Below the pieces are notes generated by a model, which saw only the letters and a list, made by a program, of their open reading frames with translations, was not told where the DNA came from and ran no database searches. 64,000 bases of DNA from a virus, in the IMG/VR virus record IMGVR_UViG_3300042447_000151, positions 1 through 64,000 of that record. One strand, given 5' to 3'. Every line of letters starts with the position of its first letter. Position 1 is the first letter of the stretch. Below are positions 29,389-38,838 of the stretch, piece after piece. The position numbers and the translations under genes are program-made.

Positions 29389-31124
29389 AACACCTAATTT
29401 TCTTGTTATTGTTGTCGGTAAGTGCCTCCGCACAGACTGTTAAACTTTACTTTCCTAACGACACTAATAATTTAAATACCAAAGGCAATGTAATCAACAA
29501 AGGTGACACGTTGGATGTAGAAGTACACGCAGATGGTAGTGGCAACCTAAGTACTCGTGCTTTGTATTTTGATTTTGAGTATCCTAATAATGCCTTGCAG
29601 TTAATCAATGTAACAAACTCAAATACCATCTTGCCTGCTAACTCGCAGTCAACAATGAGTTATTATCTTTACCCTGGTTATGCTTGGCAATCAACCTCGG
29701 CTAATAATGTCGCAGATGGCAATGTTCGTTATTATAATTCATCCTACACCTTTACTCAAGGTGGCCCAAAAACAATTATGCGTGTCTACTTAAACTGGTC
29801 AGTGAATAGTGGTGGCCTAGGAAAGGGGATGTTATTAAACTTAAAGTATAAATTAAAGACTGATGCACCAGGTTTTGCATGGGACCCGATTAGAATGAAC
29901 TTTGCGGCAGCGTTCAATCAAAATGGTAGCAATGGATCAACAGTAATGACTACTCCATTAACGAGTGTTATTATGCTTGACCCAACAGCGAGCAAATACT
30001 TAACGGCCTCTATTGATGCGAATGCTAATGTGACTCCTATGTCATTGCACAGAGTAGCATTTACCGATTCGGTAACTAATCAAACATACACCGTAGATGC
30101 TTTGTCAGATGGGACCATCCCTGTTGACCAAACTAGATTTGCGGCTAATACTGTTTATCATGTTAGAGTATTGTTCAACATGGACACAATTAAGGACTTG
30201 TCTTCTGCTGCTGTGACTGTTTCGGATTACACCACAGCACAGGCTGAGTTTATTTCGCAGAATCTAGACGGAACATTTAAGAATCAATCTATCATCACAG
30301 GTATGGGCTATTATGCAGCTGATGTTAATAGAAATAAAGTTTTTGATGCAGGAGACTTAGTTAGGTTGTTCTCTCAGGTGTCGGGTGTAGATAATTTAGT
30401 CACCTTGCCTACAGGTTATGTAGCAGGTACAGATATGTACATGAGTGCTCCAACATTCACTGAGGCAGAGTTTAATGCAGCATCCGCATCTTCTTGGAAG
30501 AACTTTACTAAGAACTATGTTCGCTTTAAGACCTCGACTATTGGGCAGAACCTGCCATTAAAATTACGCTACGTAATACCTGGCGACATTAACCGCAGTC
30601 ATAGCTCCCAGGTGGTCATTAATAATGCCATTGCAACCAACGCTATACCTAGTTTAAAGAAAAATTTTGATGCATCTCAAACAGCAAGATTACTGATAAC
30701 TACACCTGATGGTATTGATGTTAGTTTAAAGAACGTGACCATTACTTCTAGTACGATTGACATTCCTGTTAAAATTAACACTAATACGAAACAAGTATCA
30801 GCATTACAGTTTGAGTTTGTTTACGACCCAACTAAAGTTAAGTTTGAGCAACTTATTAATGAGGTGCCTAACACATGGTACACATTTGTGGACAACCAAG
30901 AAGGCAAGGTTAGATTTGGTTCTTTGGATAGAGAATTAAAGACTCCAATCTCAGGTGAATTAACTCCGTTCAAATTACGCTTTAGCTCAATAGGTAATCC
31001 TTTGGATATCAATACCTACATTAAAGTAACACCTAACATGGATGCGAGCTCTAAGACTGGCTACCAATTAGGCATTAATTTATCAACCGACTCGATCAAG
31101 TTGACGGGTTATAACAACTTCTAA
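29385..31124 (+). CDS. Exported cohesin/dockerin-like protein, 579 aa
   Basis: A 579-residue secreted protein with a signal peptide (KHLIFLLLLSVSASAQ). Residues about 17-195 are cohesin-like (ALYFDFEYPNNALQLINV). Residues about 305-345 contain a dockerin-type calcium segment (DVNRNKVFDAGDLVRLF), and a second shorter one lies near 395 (GDINRSHSSQV). Residues 445-579 form another cohesin-like domain (VSALQFEFVYDPTKVKFEQL). Cohesins and dockerins bind one another in cellulosomes and in Bacteroidota surface proteins. Here they could form a surface scaffold. No enzyme domain is visible. It overlaps the upstream gene by 4 bp (ATGA). Confidence 0.6.
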   Translation: MKHLIFLLLLSVSASAQTVKLYFPNDTNNLNTKGNVINKGDTLDVEVHADGSGNLSTRALYFDFEYPNNALQLINVTNSNTILPANSQSTMSYYLYPGYAWQSTSANNVADGNVRYYNSSYTFTQGGPKTIMRVYLNWSVNSGGLGKGMLLNLKYKLKTDAPGFAWDPIRMNFAAAFNQNGSNGSTVMTTPLTSVIMLDPTASKYLTASIDANANVTPMSLHRVAFTDSVTNQTYTVDALSDGTIPVDQTRFAANTVYHVRVLFNMDTIKDLSSAAVTVSDYTTAQAEFISQNLDGTFKNQSIITGMGYYAADVNRNKVFDAGDLVRLFSQVSGVDNLVTLPTGYVAGTDMYMSAPTFTEAEFNAASASSWKNFTKNYVRFKTSTIGQNLPLKLRYVIPGDINRSHSSQVVINNAIATNAIPSLKKNFDASQTARLLITTPDGIDVSLKNVTITSSTIDIPVKINTNTKQVSALQFEFVYDPTKVKFEQLINEVPNTWYTFVDNQEGKVRFGSLDRELKTPISGELTPFKLRFSSIGNPLDINTYIKVTPNMDASSKTGYQLGINLSTDSIKLTGYNNF

Positions 31125-31125
31125 G

Positions 31126-31488
31126 ATGCAAAGACTTATTATATTGTTATTTTTGTTATTTGTAATTTCGTGTCAGGAAATTGACGTGATTCAAGAACCT
31201 ATTAATCTAGGTGCTGAGTCAAAAGTCATGGCTGTTAATTCAGCTGTTGTAAAGAATAATGCACTTGAGGTCACATTAGCTACAACACCAGGAGCAAAGT
31301 ATGCATTAGCAATATATACTTTTGGTGGCAAAGAGCCTGTAAGAAAATTAGGGTTTACTGCAGATAGTCATATTAGCTTTAAAAAGATTAGTTTAGATAC
31401 ATTAAAACATGGGATGTATGACCTAAAAGTGATTAACATCTCAGGGGAAGAAATAAAAAGACCAATTAACCACAATAACTATTTATAA
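31126..31488 (+). CDS. Lipoprotein, 120 aa
   Basis: A 120-residue lipoprotein: QRLIILLFLLFVISCQEID has a clear lipobox (VISC). The mature part has beta strands (GAKYALAIYTFGGKEPVRKL, SLDTLKHGMYDLKVINI), and the ending KVINISGEEIKRPI resembles a small beta-sandwich such as those of type IX secretion substrates. It lies 1 bp after the cohesin/dockerin-like gene, so an outer-membrane anchor for that partner is conceivable. Confidence 0.6.
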   Translation: MQRLIILLFLLFVISCQEIDVIQEPINLGAESKVMAVNSAVVKNNALEVTLATTPGAKYALAIYTFGGKEPVRKLGFTADSHISFKKISLDTLKHGMYDLKVINISGEEIKRPINHNNYL

Positions 31489-31489
31489 A

Positions 31490-31792
31490 ATGGCAGAAGA
31501 ACAAGAAGGTGGAGGCTCATTAAAGAGCATCCTTATCGGATTAGCAAGTACTATCGCACTAGGTGTAGGTGGTTATGTAACAAAGCAATTAACAGGAGAA
31601 GAGGAGGCAGCACAACCTGCTGCTGTGTCAGCACCTGCACCTGTGATTAACATCACAACCAATAACACCCAACAACAAAAGCAAGTTGCTTCAGCTGGCG
31701 GCACAAAGATTGTTGAGCGTGTTGTAGAAAAACCTGCAGCACCTAAGAAGAAGACTGAGAAAGAAGCGTTAGCTGAAGAACCAAAATGGTAA
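31490..31792 (+). CDS. Small membrane protein with acidic/basic tail, 100 aa
   Basis: A 100-residue protein with one membrane span (SLKSILIGLASTIALGVGGY), an Ala/Pro-rich linker, an Asn/Gln stretch (VINITTNNTQQQKQVA) and a Lys/Glu-rich end (KPAAPKKKTEKEAL). It overlaps the CsgG-like gene by 7 bp. The topology suggests an inner-membrane anchor reaching into the periplasm; no family was recognised. Confidence 0.55.
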   Translation: MAEEQEGGGSLKSILIGLASTIALGVGGYVTKQLTGEEEAAQPAAVSAPAPVINITTNNTQQQKQVASAGGTKIVERVVEKPAAPKKKTEKEALAEEPKW

Positions 31793-32493
31793 GATGGAAT
31801 ATTTGCTTATTGCTCTTATCGTTTGCATCCTTTGGGCAGATTGCAACGACCAAAACGGAGGTTTATCAGGCTAGTTTTGAGAAGAAGATTAACATCGACT
31901 CGTTGATGGACTATGATGGACCAAAAGTTCCCATCCAATTATTGTCAGTTGGCATTAATGAAGATGTGTATGCGGCATATCCTGAGTTGAAAGACAAGCG
32001 TGTAGGTCTAGGTGTAACTAATATTGTGGTTGAGTTTTTGGAAGAGACTAATCGCTTTACGTTCACAGAAGACAAAGCTGAGATTAAAAACCGTATGGTC
32101 AAGCAGTTTCAAGCATCACAGGCAGGCATCTCAGAGAACAAACTAGACGGACGTGGCAAGATTAAACTTGCTCAGTACTTTGTGTACATCGAGTGTTACG
32201 ACTTCTCGGTTAGTGAAGATGAGTCTATCTCGTTAAAAGATGGAGCCAAGCAAACTGTGGTAACAAGAATGGGTTTACAAGTTAAGTTTGTGAACGCAGA
32301 GACAGGAGAGTATTTTACAGGTTCAGGCTTGGGTGAGGCAAAGACTACACGTGAGGCAACATTGATGAATGACGGGAACTTCGCAGAAATTAAATTTAAT
32401 CAATCTACAATAGGTACGACAACAAAGAAAGCGTTGGAGAATGCCGCAAGTAAAATTATTGTCAGAATGATTAAGAAGAAAATCTTTAAATGA
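31786..32493 (+). CDS. CsgG-family outer-membrane pore protein
   Basis: A 235-residue exported protein (signal NICLLLLSFASFGQ). The CsgG order is present: GLGVTNIVVEFLEETNRFTF with KAEIKNRMVKQFQ, then KLAQYFVYIECYDFSV, then MGLQVKFVNAETGEYFTGSG and a C-terminal helix (TTKKALENAASKIIVRM). Spacing between these strands is similar to E. coli CsgG, which forms a nonameric pore exporting curli. CsgG-like genes are known from some marine phages. No curli subunit (CsgA) is visible here, so the cargo is unknown. It overlaps neighbours by 7 and 4 bp. Confidence 0.7.
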   Translation: MVRWNICLLLLSFASFGQIATTKTEVYQASFEKKINIDSLMDYDGPKVPIQLLSVGINEDVYAAYPELKDKRVGLGVTNIVVEFLEETNRFTFTEDKAEIKNRMVKQFQASQAGISENKLDGRGKIKLAQYFVYIECYDFSVSEDESISLKDGAKQTVVTRMGLQVKFVNAETGEYFTGSGLGEAKTTREATLMNDGNFAEIKFNQSTIGTTTKKALENAASKIIVRMIKKKIFK

Positions 32494-33623
32494 AATGGTT
32501 AGTTACTATAGCCATACTTATCTTAGCCACGACTACGTACGCACAAACACTTACGCAGGTGTTCGTAGATCCGTGCAGTGGCAGGGTAACAACTGTAGTA
32601 GTACCATTAGCGGGCGGCAGAACTACCGTGGTCTACCGAGGACAATACAGGGTAGTGACGGCAAACGATATTACAAGTGGAGCACTCCAAGCATGGATAA
32701 ATGAGTTAACAATTAACTTCCCTTGTCCACAAGCAACTTTGGCTGTACAACAGACAGTAGCCAACGCAGTATCTCAAGCAGTAGCAACAGCCACAAGTGC
32801 TGCAACATCAGCGGCAACTAGTGCTGCTACATCGGCAGCCACCTCAGCAGCTACATCAACCCCAGCTCCTGTAGCCGAGAGTAAATCAGAAACCAAAACA
32901 GAATCTAAAAGTGAAGAGCAAAAGTCCGAAAGTGGGGGCAAAAGTAAGTCCGAAAAGAAAAGCGAGAGTAAAGCCAAGTCGTCTTCGTCGAATCCAATTA
33001 TTTATTCTTCGGATTTTACGGTCGCTCCGACTAGTGAAATAGTATCTATTATTGCTAGTGTTGGGATGAGCCAAGCCTCATTGATGGGTAATTCATCTTG
33101 GGGAATTAACTCTATGATATGGTCAACCTTCGACCAATTCGCATTAGGTGGACGCTACACCATGATGAACTTCAATGGTGGTAAGCTAGAGTCTATCTCA
33201 AACTTTGGCGTTACAGGCGTTTATTTAGCAGGAAATGTGTTAGGCTTCGGAACGGCTGCTTACATCTTCCCTATGAGCAAGTATGGAACCACAGGAGCCA
33301 ACTACACGTTATCACTTGCTGGTGCGGGAGAAGAGTTGAACGTGTCTAATAATATTATGCTATTCTACACCGTTCCAATCAAGATAAATCGATACGTATC
33401 CATTAGTCCTGATATATACGTATCAGGATCATCGACAGGCTATCTAACCAAGCAGAAAGTATTTGTGACTAGTAATGATATAGGCATTCTAACAGGTGCT
33501 TCATTTGATATCGCACTGACTAAACGCTTTAAGTTTAACTTTGCTTTAAAGACAGGGTTGAACACTAATCCTGCCGTGCCTCAGTCTTATCTTGGAATGA
33601 TAGGTACTAAAATAAACTTATAA
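32490..33623 (+). CDS. Outer-membrane-type protein with Ser/Lys-rich linker, 377 aa
   Basis: A 377-residue exported protein (signal KWLVTIAILILATTTYAQ). Residues about 25-85 form a small domain (DPCSGRVTTVVVPLAGGRTT, with a final Cys near 79), followed by Ala-Ala-Thr-Ser repeats and a charged Lys/Ser/Glu linker to about residue 168. The C-terminal 200 residues are strand-rich with alternating Gly/aromatic residues (NSMIWSTFDQFALGGRYTMM), resembling an outer-membrane beta-barrel. It could be the partner or cargo of the CsgG-like pore; the gene overlap (4 bp, ATGA) supports working together. Confidence 0.6.
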   Translation: MKWLVTIAILILATTTYAQTLTQVFVDPCSGRVTTVVVPLAGGRTTVVYRGQYRVVTANDITSGALQAWINELTINFPCPQATLAVQQTVANAVSQAVATATSAATSAATSAATSAATSAATSTPAPVAESKSETKTESKSEEQKSESGGKSKSEKKSESKAKSSSSNPIIYSSDFTVAPTSEIVSIIASVGMSQASLMGNSSWGINSMIWSTFDQFALGGRYTMMNFNGGKLESISNFGVTGVYLAGNVLGFGTAAYIFPMSKYGTTGANYTLSLAGAGEELNVSNNIMLFYTVPIKINRYVSISPDIYVSGSSTGYLTKQKVFVTSNDIGILTGASFDIALTKRFKFNFALKTGLNTNPAVPQSYLGMIGTKINL

Positions 33624-33634
33624 GTTCTTTTTCG

Positions 33635-33642
33635 TATTTTTG
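33635..33642 (+). promoter_or_regulatory. Fibre-gene promoter element
   Basis: TATTTTTG fits TAnnTTTG and ends 26 bp before the fibre ATG, in the only gap of the region. A good TTG box at the ideal distance is not seen, so this is tentative. Confidence 0.45.
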
Positions 33643-33668
33643 CTAGATAATAAGCAAAGACATTTTCA

Positions 33669-36600
33669 ATGGCGAGAATACAAACCTACCCCAATGATAT
33701 ATTTGTTACCGGAAACGATAAGTGGATAGGTAGCGACGCTAACAACGACTTCATAACCAAAAACTTTACAGCCAACGCTGTAGCGGAATACTTCAATCGT
33801 GTAGGTATTATTGATACAGGTAGTTTTAATTGGTCATACAGAATGTATGCACCGACAGAATCTCAGCCTGCTAAGACGTTTGAGTTAATTGACCATCCAT
33901 TTGATACGGTAGATGTAATTGGACTCGCAGGAACCATCAAGGTTTCTTTCTTAACCATGGCCAACACAGAGCCTGGTATATTCATTGAAGAAGTTTGGAA
34001 TGACAAGATTATTCTTGTTAATCGACCAGGATTCCCTAGTGAATACGGACTATACAAAGTAACATCTGTCGTTGAAGATGGCGATTACTATTTCTTAGAC
34101 TTAGATTTTATTGGTGGTAACTCAGGAACTATTTCTGAAGACGAGCCGGTTACATTTGGCTTATTCACAGGCGTGAGTGGTACAAGTGGTACTACAGGTA
34201 CTTCAGGTACAAGTGGTACGACAGGTACATCAGGCACTAGTGGTACAGATGGCACAAGTGGTTCATCAGGTACTACAGGCACATCAGGTTCTTCAGGAAC
34301 AGATGGTACAAGCGGTTCATCAGGCACAACAGGTACATCAGGCTCATCAGGAACAGGTGGTACATCAGGCACTAGCGGAACGAACGGTTCAGGTGGTACC
34401 TCAGGTACACGTGGTACGTCAGGTACGTCAGGTATTGATGGTATCGACGGAACAGACGGTACGTCAGGCACGAGTGGCACAGACGGAACAGGAGGGACTA
34501 GTGGTACTACAGGAACTAGCGGTACGTCAGGTATTGACGGAACTAGCGGTTCAGGTGGAACTAGTGGAACTAGTGGAGTTAACGGTACATCAGGTACAGG
34601 AGGAACAAGTGGTACAGATGGTACTGGCGGTACTTCGGGTACAGATGGTACGGGTGGCACAAGCGGAACTTCAGGATCTAGTGGCTCGTCAGGTATTGAT
34701 GGTACTTCAGGAGTAAATGGTACCTCAGGTATTGATGGTACTAGTGGGTCTAGTGGATCTTCAGGAGAGTCTGGTACTTCGGGTACTACAGGTACATCAG
34801 GATCATCTGGTTCGTCGGGTTCATCAGGATTAACAGGATCATCAGGTACATCAGGTACTAATGGTACAGGTGGTACGTCAGGACAAAACGGTATAGCAAC
34901 AGGTAGAATTTATTATTTAAACTACTCTCAAGCTGGCTCTGTTTCTCCTTACAAAAACCTATCTGAAACACCAACTTCTTTATTAACTCCGTCTACTGTA
35001 CCTGTTTCATTAGCAGGCAATCAAGATAATGTATTAGTAGCTCAATTTATCACAGAAGAGTTAGGCTTTACTATTATACCTTCAGGTGTACAAAGATTTA
35101 CACTAGAATTCCTTAAGCAAAGTGAGGGGCATGATTTGTCTACTTATGTATTAATTCAGTTTACAGAAAGCGACGGAACGCCTATTGGTTCACCTGTAAG
35201 TACAAATACTTCTCCATTGCTATGGGTAGATAACACAACTCCTACTAATACTTATGTTGATGCGGTATTCCCGACTACGCCTATTGACCCAACATGGAAA
35301 GTATTAATTAGTTTATATGCAAACAATAATGATGCTGGTTCTAGAAATATTACTTTTTACACAGAAAACGCTGAGTACTCTTATGTAATCACATCAATAG
35401 GATTTGAGTCGGGAACATCGGGTACGGCAGGCACAAGTGGTGTTAACGGTACTAGTGGTTCATCAGGTCTTACAGGTTCATCAGGAACTAGCGGAGAATC
35501 GGGTACTAGTGGCACCTCAGGAGCTGACGGTACTAGCGGAGTAAGTGGTACGTCAGGCGTGAGTGGTACATCAGGAGTAGATGGTACAAGCGGTGTTAGT
35601 GGTAGCAGTGGCACAAGTGGGGAAAGTGGTTCAAGCGGAAGTTCAGGAGCAAGCGGCACAAGTGGAGTATCAGGTACGTCAGGTATTAACGGAACCTCAG
35701 GTGTTAACGGTACTAGTGGGGTTAACGGTACATCAGGCACTTCAGGTGTGAACGGAACCTCAGGATCATCAGGAACAACTCCAGTTGGTCAGATTACAGG
35801 TACGCTAACAACTAATACAATACCTAAAGCTACAGGTACTAATACAATTGGTAATAGTATTATAACTGAATCATCAGGCTCAATTACTGTTTCAGGTGCT
35901 GCTGTCGATAACTACGTTGCTAGTTTTATTAACACTGATGGAGGCTCTGCGGGTATATATGTGAAGGCAGATGGCCCTGCATTTGTTTGCGAGCCATTGT
36001 CATTGGTTGGAGGAATAACTCTAAACTCAGATGGTTCAGCTTCATTTAGTGGAGACATTACTGCTAATAAATACATTAAAGTAGGTGGTACATCCTCTCA
36101 GTTCTTAATGGCTGATGGCTCTGTTTCAACAGGTCCTGCAGGTGGGATTACAGGTTCGTTGACTACAAACTTTATTCCTAGAGCAACAGGTACAACTACA
36201 TTAGGAAATAGTACTCTACAAACAGATGCTTCAGGTGATTTAGGATTAGGAGTTGCACCAAGTGCAGGTGGATTAAGTGGGTATTCTTTATTTGAAATAG
36301 CGAATGGTGGTGCATCAATTTATGCCGGTGCTAATCAATCTTTATGGGGGACAAATATAGCTTGGAATGTAGCAACACCAAATTATAAAACTAGCAGTTT
36401 TGCAACTGTTTATAATCAACAAAGCGGTCAACATATTTGGTACACAGCTGCATCAGGTACAGCAGGTGGAGCTATTAGTTGGTCACAACCAATGACATTA
36501 TTTGCTAATGGAAACTTAGCAGTAGGGCCAACTACCGATGCAGGATACAAACTTGATGTTAATGGTACAGTTAGATTTGTTGGACCACAAGGATATTCTA

Positions 36601-38837
36601 ATGGATTAATACTTCAAAATACAAGTACATTTGCAGGCGCAATTACTGCATTAACAATACAAGCAAATACAGATGGTTATCCTATTATTGAATTTAAAGA
36701 AGGAAGTAACCAAAAATGGCAAATTTTTAATGATTTTGATAATGATTCATTAATTTTTTACAAATGGGTAGGAACTGCATCTACTGTATTGTCATTAGCA
36801 TCCACAGGAGCAGCTACGTTTACAAGTAGTACATTTAGTGTTGCAAGATTTAACTCTACGTTTGGCCAAGTTAATATTGATTTTCAAAATAGCGGAACAA
36901 CTTTTGCAAGTATAGGTTCAGGTGTATCTGTTTGTTCAACTGCTGCTGCAGATGATACAGGTATTGGTACTGCAGGTTTAAATAAAAGTATAGTGTTTGC
37001 AACAGGTACTAGTTATTTAGAACGTATGCGGATTACTAGCGCTGGCAACGTAGGAATTGGAACAGCTACACCAACAGGAACATACGGCAAACTATCTGTT
37101 GCAGGAGGAATTAGTTTATTAAATGATAATAATGGTAAATTAGAAATTGGCAGATATTCAGCAAGTATTACAAGTTCATACATTAAAATAGGTTCATCAA
37201 GTTTTAATTTAAACATTACTAATAATACTGACACAGCTGATATATTTACTTTTACAAATGCAGGTTCATTTGGCATTAGTAATCAAAGTCCTGTAAATAC
37301 AGCTTGGGGAAATGAAAATAATACAAAACAATTATCAATTGATGCGACAGGGTATGCAGTTATAAATTTACAAGGTGCAACATCTCGCAAATATTCAATG
37401 GGTGTTGGTGATGGTTATTTTTATATGTGTTATGATAATACAGCAGCACGTCACAATATAACAGTTTCTCCGGCAGGTAATGTGACAATTAATGGAACAG
37501 TAGACGCAGGCTTTAAACTTGATGTAAATGGTACGGGTAGGTTTAGTGGAAAAGTTACAACTACTGGCCCTGCGAATGATTGGGGGTTAGTAGTCAATGG
37601 GAATACAACTCTTGGACAATCTTATGGGGCTAATATAATAGCTGGCTCTAATTCAAGCGATGTTGCATTTTTAATTTCTAATTATGTCGGAGGCGATATT
37701 TTAAGAGTTTTAGGCACAGGAGCAGCCACGTTTTCGAGTAGTGTTACATCGAGTAGTGTTACATCGGGGGTGTATGCAGGTTCTGCATTGAATTATATAA
37801 ATAATACTGACATTGCTTTAACTACAAGGAGATACACAGCTACTCAATCTCGTACAAATAATGATTTAGGAACAGTAGGACTAGATTTAACAAATACACA
37901 ACCAACAAATGGCGTTTATTCTCCTGTTATTTCATTCAGTTCAATTACTAGCGGCAATGTTTATAACTGTACATATGCAGCTATTTGGGGTCAAAAAACA
38001 ACAGATGAAGGAAGTTGGGCGGCAGGAGATTTAATTTTTGGTACTGCTAATCCTTATGGTGTTACGCAAAGAATGAGAATATTAGCAAACGGTAATGTCG
38101 GAATAGGTACTCCTACTGTAGTCAATGCTATTAGCGGAACAGAAACGGTTTTAAAAATATCAAATACTAATGCAGCTTCGTTGTATTTAGAATCAACAAC
38201 CGCCGGCAGAACATATGCAAACTTTGTTGGTGCAGCAGGTCATTTGTCTTGGTATGATACAACTGCAGCTGATACAAGAATGATGATTAGGTCAAATGGC
38301 AACGTCCTAATAGGCACTACAACAGATAATGGTGCAGCTTTATTACAAATAGGTAGTTCATCAAGTACTAAAATTTCATTAACAGGAGGTTCCGTTCAAA
38401 ATGGTATGCGTTGGGAAAGCGTAGCCACAGCAAATGCATTTTATTTATTTAATGGAAACTTTGGTCCGGGTCCGGGTTGGGGACTTTATAATATTTCAAC
38501 AGCGGGATTACCATTTTGGATTCAAAATTCCGGTGCAGCAACATTTAGTTCATCAGTTACGGCAACATCATTCTTTGAAAGTTCTGATGCTACAATCAAA
38601 ACATTAATTGAAGACAACTATCAAACCAAAGGTATTGAATCTGTAACAGCTAAGTTATACACTAAGAATGGCAAAGAAGAACTTGGATACTTTGCACAAG
38701 ATGTACAAGGAATACTACCTAGTGCAGTAACCAAAGGAACAGATGGATTATTGAGTCTTTCATATCGTGAGGTGCATACTGCTAAGATTGCAAGATTGGA
38801 GAAAGAGTTGGAAGAACTAAAAGCAAAATTGAACTAA
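33669..38837 (+). CDS. Tail fibre with G-T-S collagen-like repeats and S74 chaperone
   Basis: A 1,722-residue fibre, the largest complete protein here. Residues 1-160 are a head domain. Residues about 165-408 and 580-703 are collagen-like repeats of Gly-Thr-Ser type (GTSGTSG) separated by a globular insert. The rest is a shaft with recurring GNVGIGT and AGFKLDVNGTGRFSG units. The C-terminus is a Peptidase S74 intramolecular chaperone: catalytic S1639 and K1644 in SSDATIK, five residues apart as in the endosialidase chaperones, so release by self-cleavage before S1639 is expected. Low complexity and Ser/Thr richness suggest glycosylation by the enzyme at 39887-41926. Confidence 0.85.
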   Translation: MARIQTYPNDIFVTGNDKWIGSDANNDFITKNFTANAVAEYFNRVGIIDTGSFNWSYRMYAPTESQPAKTFELIDHPFDTVDVIGLAGTIKVSFLTMANTEPGIFIEEVWNDKIILVNRPGFPSEYGLYKVTSVVEDGDYYFLDLDFIGGNSGTISEDEPVTFGLFTGVSGTSGTTGTSGTSGTTGTSGTSGTDGTSGSSGTTGTSGSSGTDGTSGSSGTTGTSGSSGTGGTSGTSGTNGSGGTSGTRGTSGTSGIDGIDGTDGTSGTSGTDGTGGTSGTTGTSGTSGIDGTSGSGGTSGTSGVNGTSGTGGTSGTDGTGGTSGTDGTGGTSGTSGSSGSSGIDGTSGVNGTSGIDGTSGSSGSSGESGTSGTTGTSGSSGSSGSSGLTGSSGTSGTNGTGGTSGQNGIATGRIYYLNYSQAGSVSPYKNLSETPTSLLTPSTVPVSLAGNQDNVLVAQFITEELGFTIIPSGVQRFTLEFLKQSEGHDLSTYVLIQFTESDGTPIGSPVSTNTSPLLWVDNTTPTNTYVDAVFPTTPIDPTWKVLISLYANNNDAGSRNITFYTENAEYSYVITSIGFESGTSGTAGTSGVNGTSGSSGLTGSSGTSGESGTSGTSGADGTSGVSGTSGVSGTSGVDGTSGVSGSSGTSGESGSSGSSGASGTSGVSGTSGINGTSGVNGTSGVNGTSGTSGVNGTSGSSGTTPVGQITGTLTTNTIPKATGTNTIGNSIITESSGSITVSGAAVDNYVASFINTDGGSAGIYVKADGPAFVCEPLSLVGGITLNSDGSASFSGDITANKYIKVGGTSSQFLMADGSVSTGPAGGITGSLTTNFIPRATGTTTLGNSTLQTDASGDLGLGVAPSAGGLSGYSLFEIANGGASIYAGANQSLWGTNIAWNVATPNYKTSSFATVYNQQSGQHIWYTAASGTAGGAISWSQPMTLFANGNLAVGPTTDAGYKLDVNGTVRFVGPQGYSNGLILQNTSTFAGAITALTIQANTDGYPIIEFKEGSNQKWQIFNDFDNDSLIFYKWVGTASTVLSLASTGAATFTSSTFSVARFNSTFGQVNIDFQNSGTTFASIGSGVSVCSTAAADDTGIGTAGLNKSIVFATGTSYLERMRITSAGNVGIGTATPTGTYGKLSVAGGISLLNDNNGKLEIGRYSASITSSYIKIGSSSFNLNITNNTDTADIFTFTNAGSFGISNQSPVNTAWGNENNTKQLSIDATGYAVINLQGATSRKYSMGVGDGYFYMCYDNTAARHNITVSPAGNVTINGTVDAGFKLDVNGTGRFSGKVTTTGPANDWGLVVNGNTTLGQSYGANIIAGSNSSDVAFLISNYVGGDILRVLGTGAATFSSSVTSSSVTSGVYAGSALNYINNTDIALTTRRYTATQSRTNNDLGTVGLDLTNTQPTNGVYSPVISFSSITSGNVYNCTYAAIWGQKTTDEGSWAAGDLIFGTANPYGVTQRMRILANGNVGIGTPTVVNAISGTETVLKISNTNAASLYLESTTAGRTYANFVGAAGHLSWYDTTAADTRMMIRSNGNVLIGTTTDNGAALLQIGSSSSTKISLTGGSVQNGMRWESVATANAFYLFNGNFGPGPGWGLYNISTAGLPFWIQNSGAATFSSSVTATSFFESSDATIKTLIEDNYQTKGIESVTAKLYTKNGKEELGYFAQDVQGILPSAVTKGTDGLLSLSYREVHTAKIARLEKELEELKAKLN
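34163..34890 (+). repeat. Collagen-like GTS coding repeat, first block
   Basis: Within the fibre gene about 240 codons encode Gly-X-Y triplets, mostly Gly with Thr/Ser, and only occasional Asp, Asn, Ile or Val. The DNA varies at third positions, so it is a protein-level repeat and not a CRISPR or satellite. Length variation by recombination between units is likely. Confidence 0.85.
35407..35776 (+). repeat. Collagen-like GTS coding repeat, second block
   Basis: A second run of about 124 codons of Gly-X-Y, again Thr/Ser-rich, after a 170-residue non-repeat insert. Its units are like those of the first block (GTSGVNGTSG). It ends where a new, non-repeat shaft begins. Confidence 0.85.
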
Positions 38838-38838
38838 T

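Noticed and set aside
34088-35740. Open frames antisense to the fibre repeats (Pro/Val-rich) and in a shifted plus frame (Gln/Val-rich)
   Set aside because: They result from the codon periodicity of the Gly-Thr-Ser repeats read in other frames.
34163-35776. Possible CRISPR-like array or tandem DNA repeat
   Set aside because: Units are 9 bp multiples with third-position variation and stay in frame with the fibre protein; no spacers exist.
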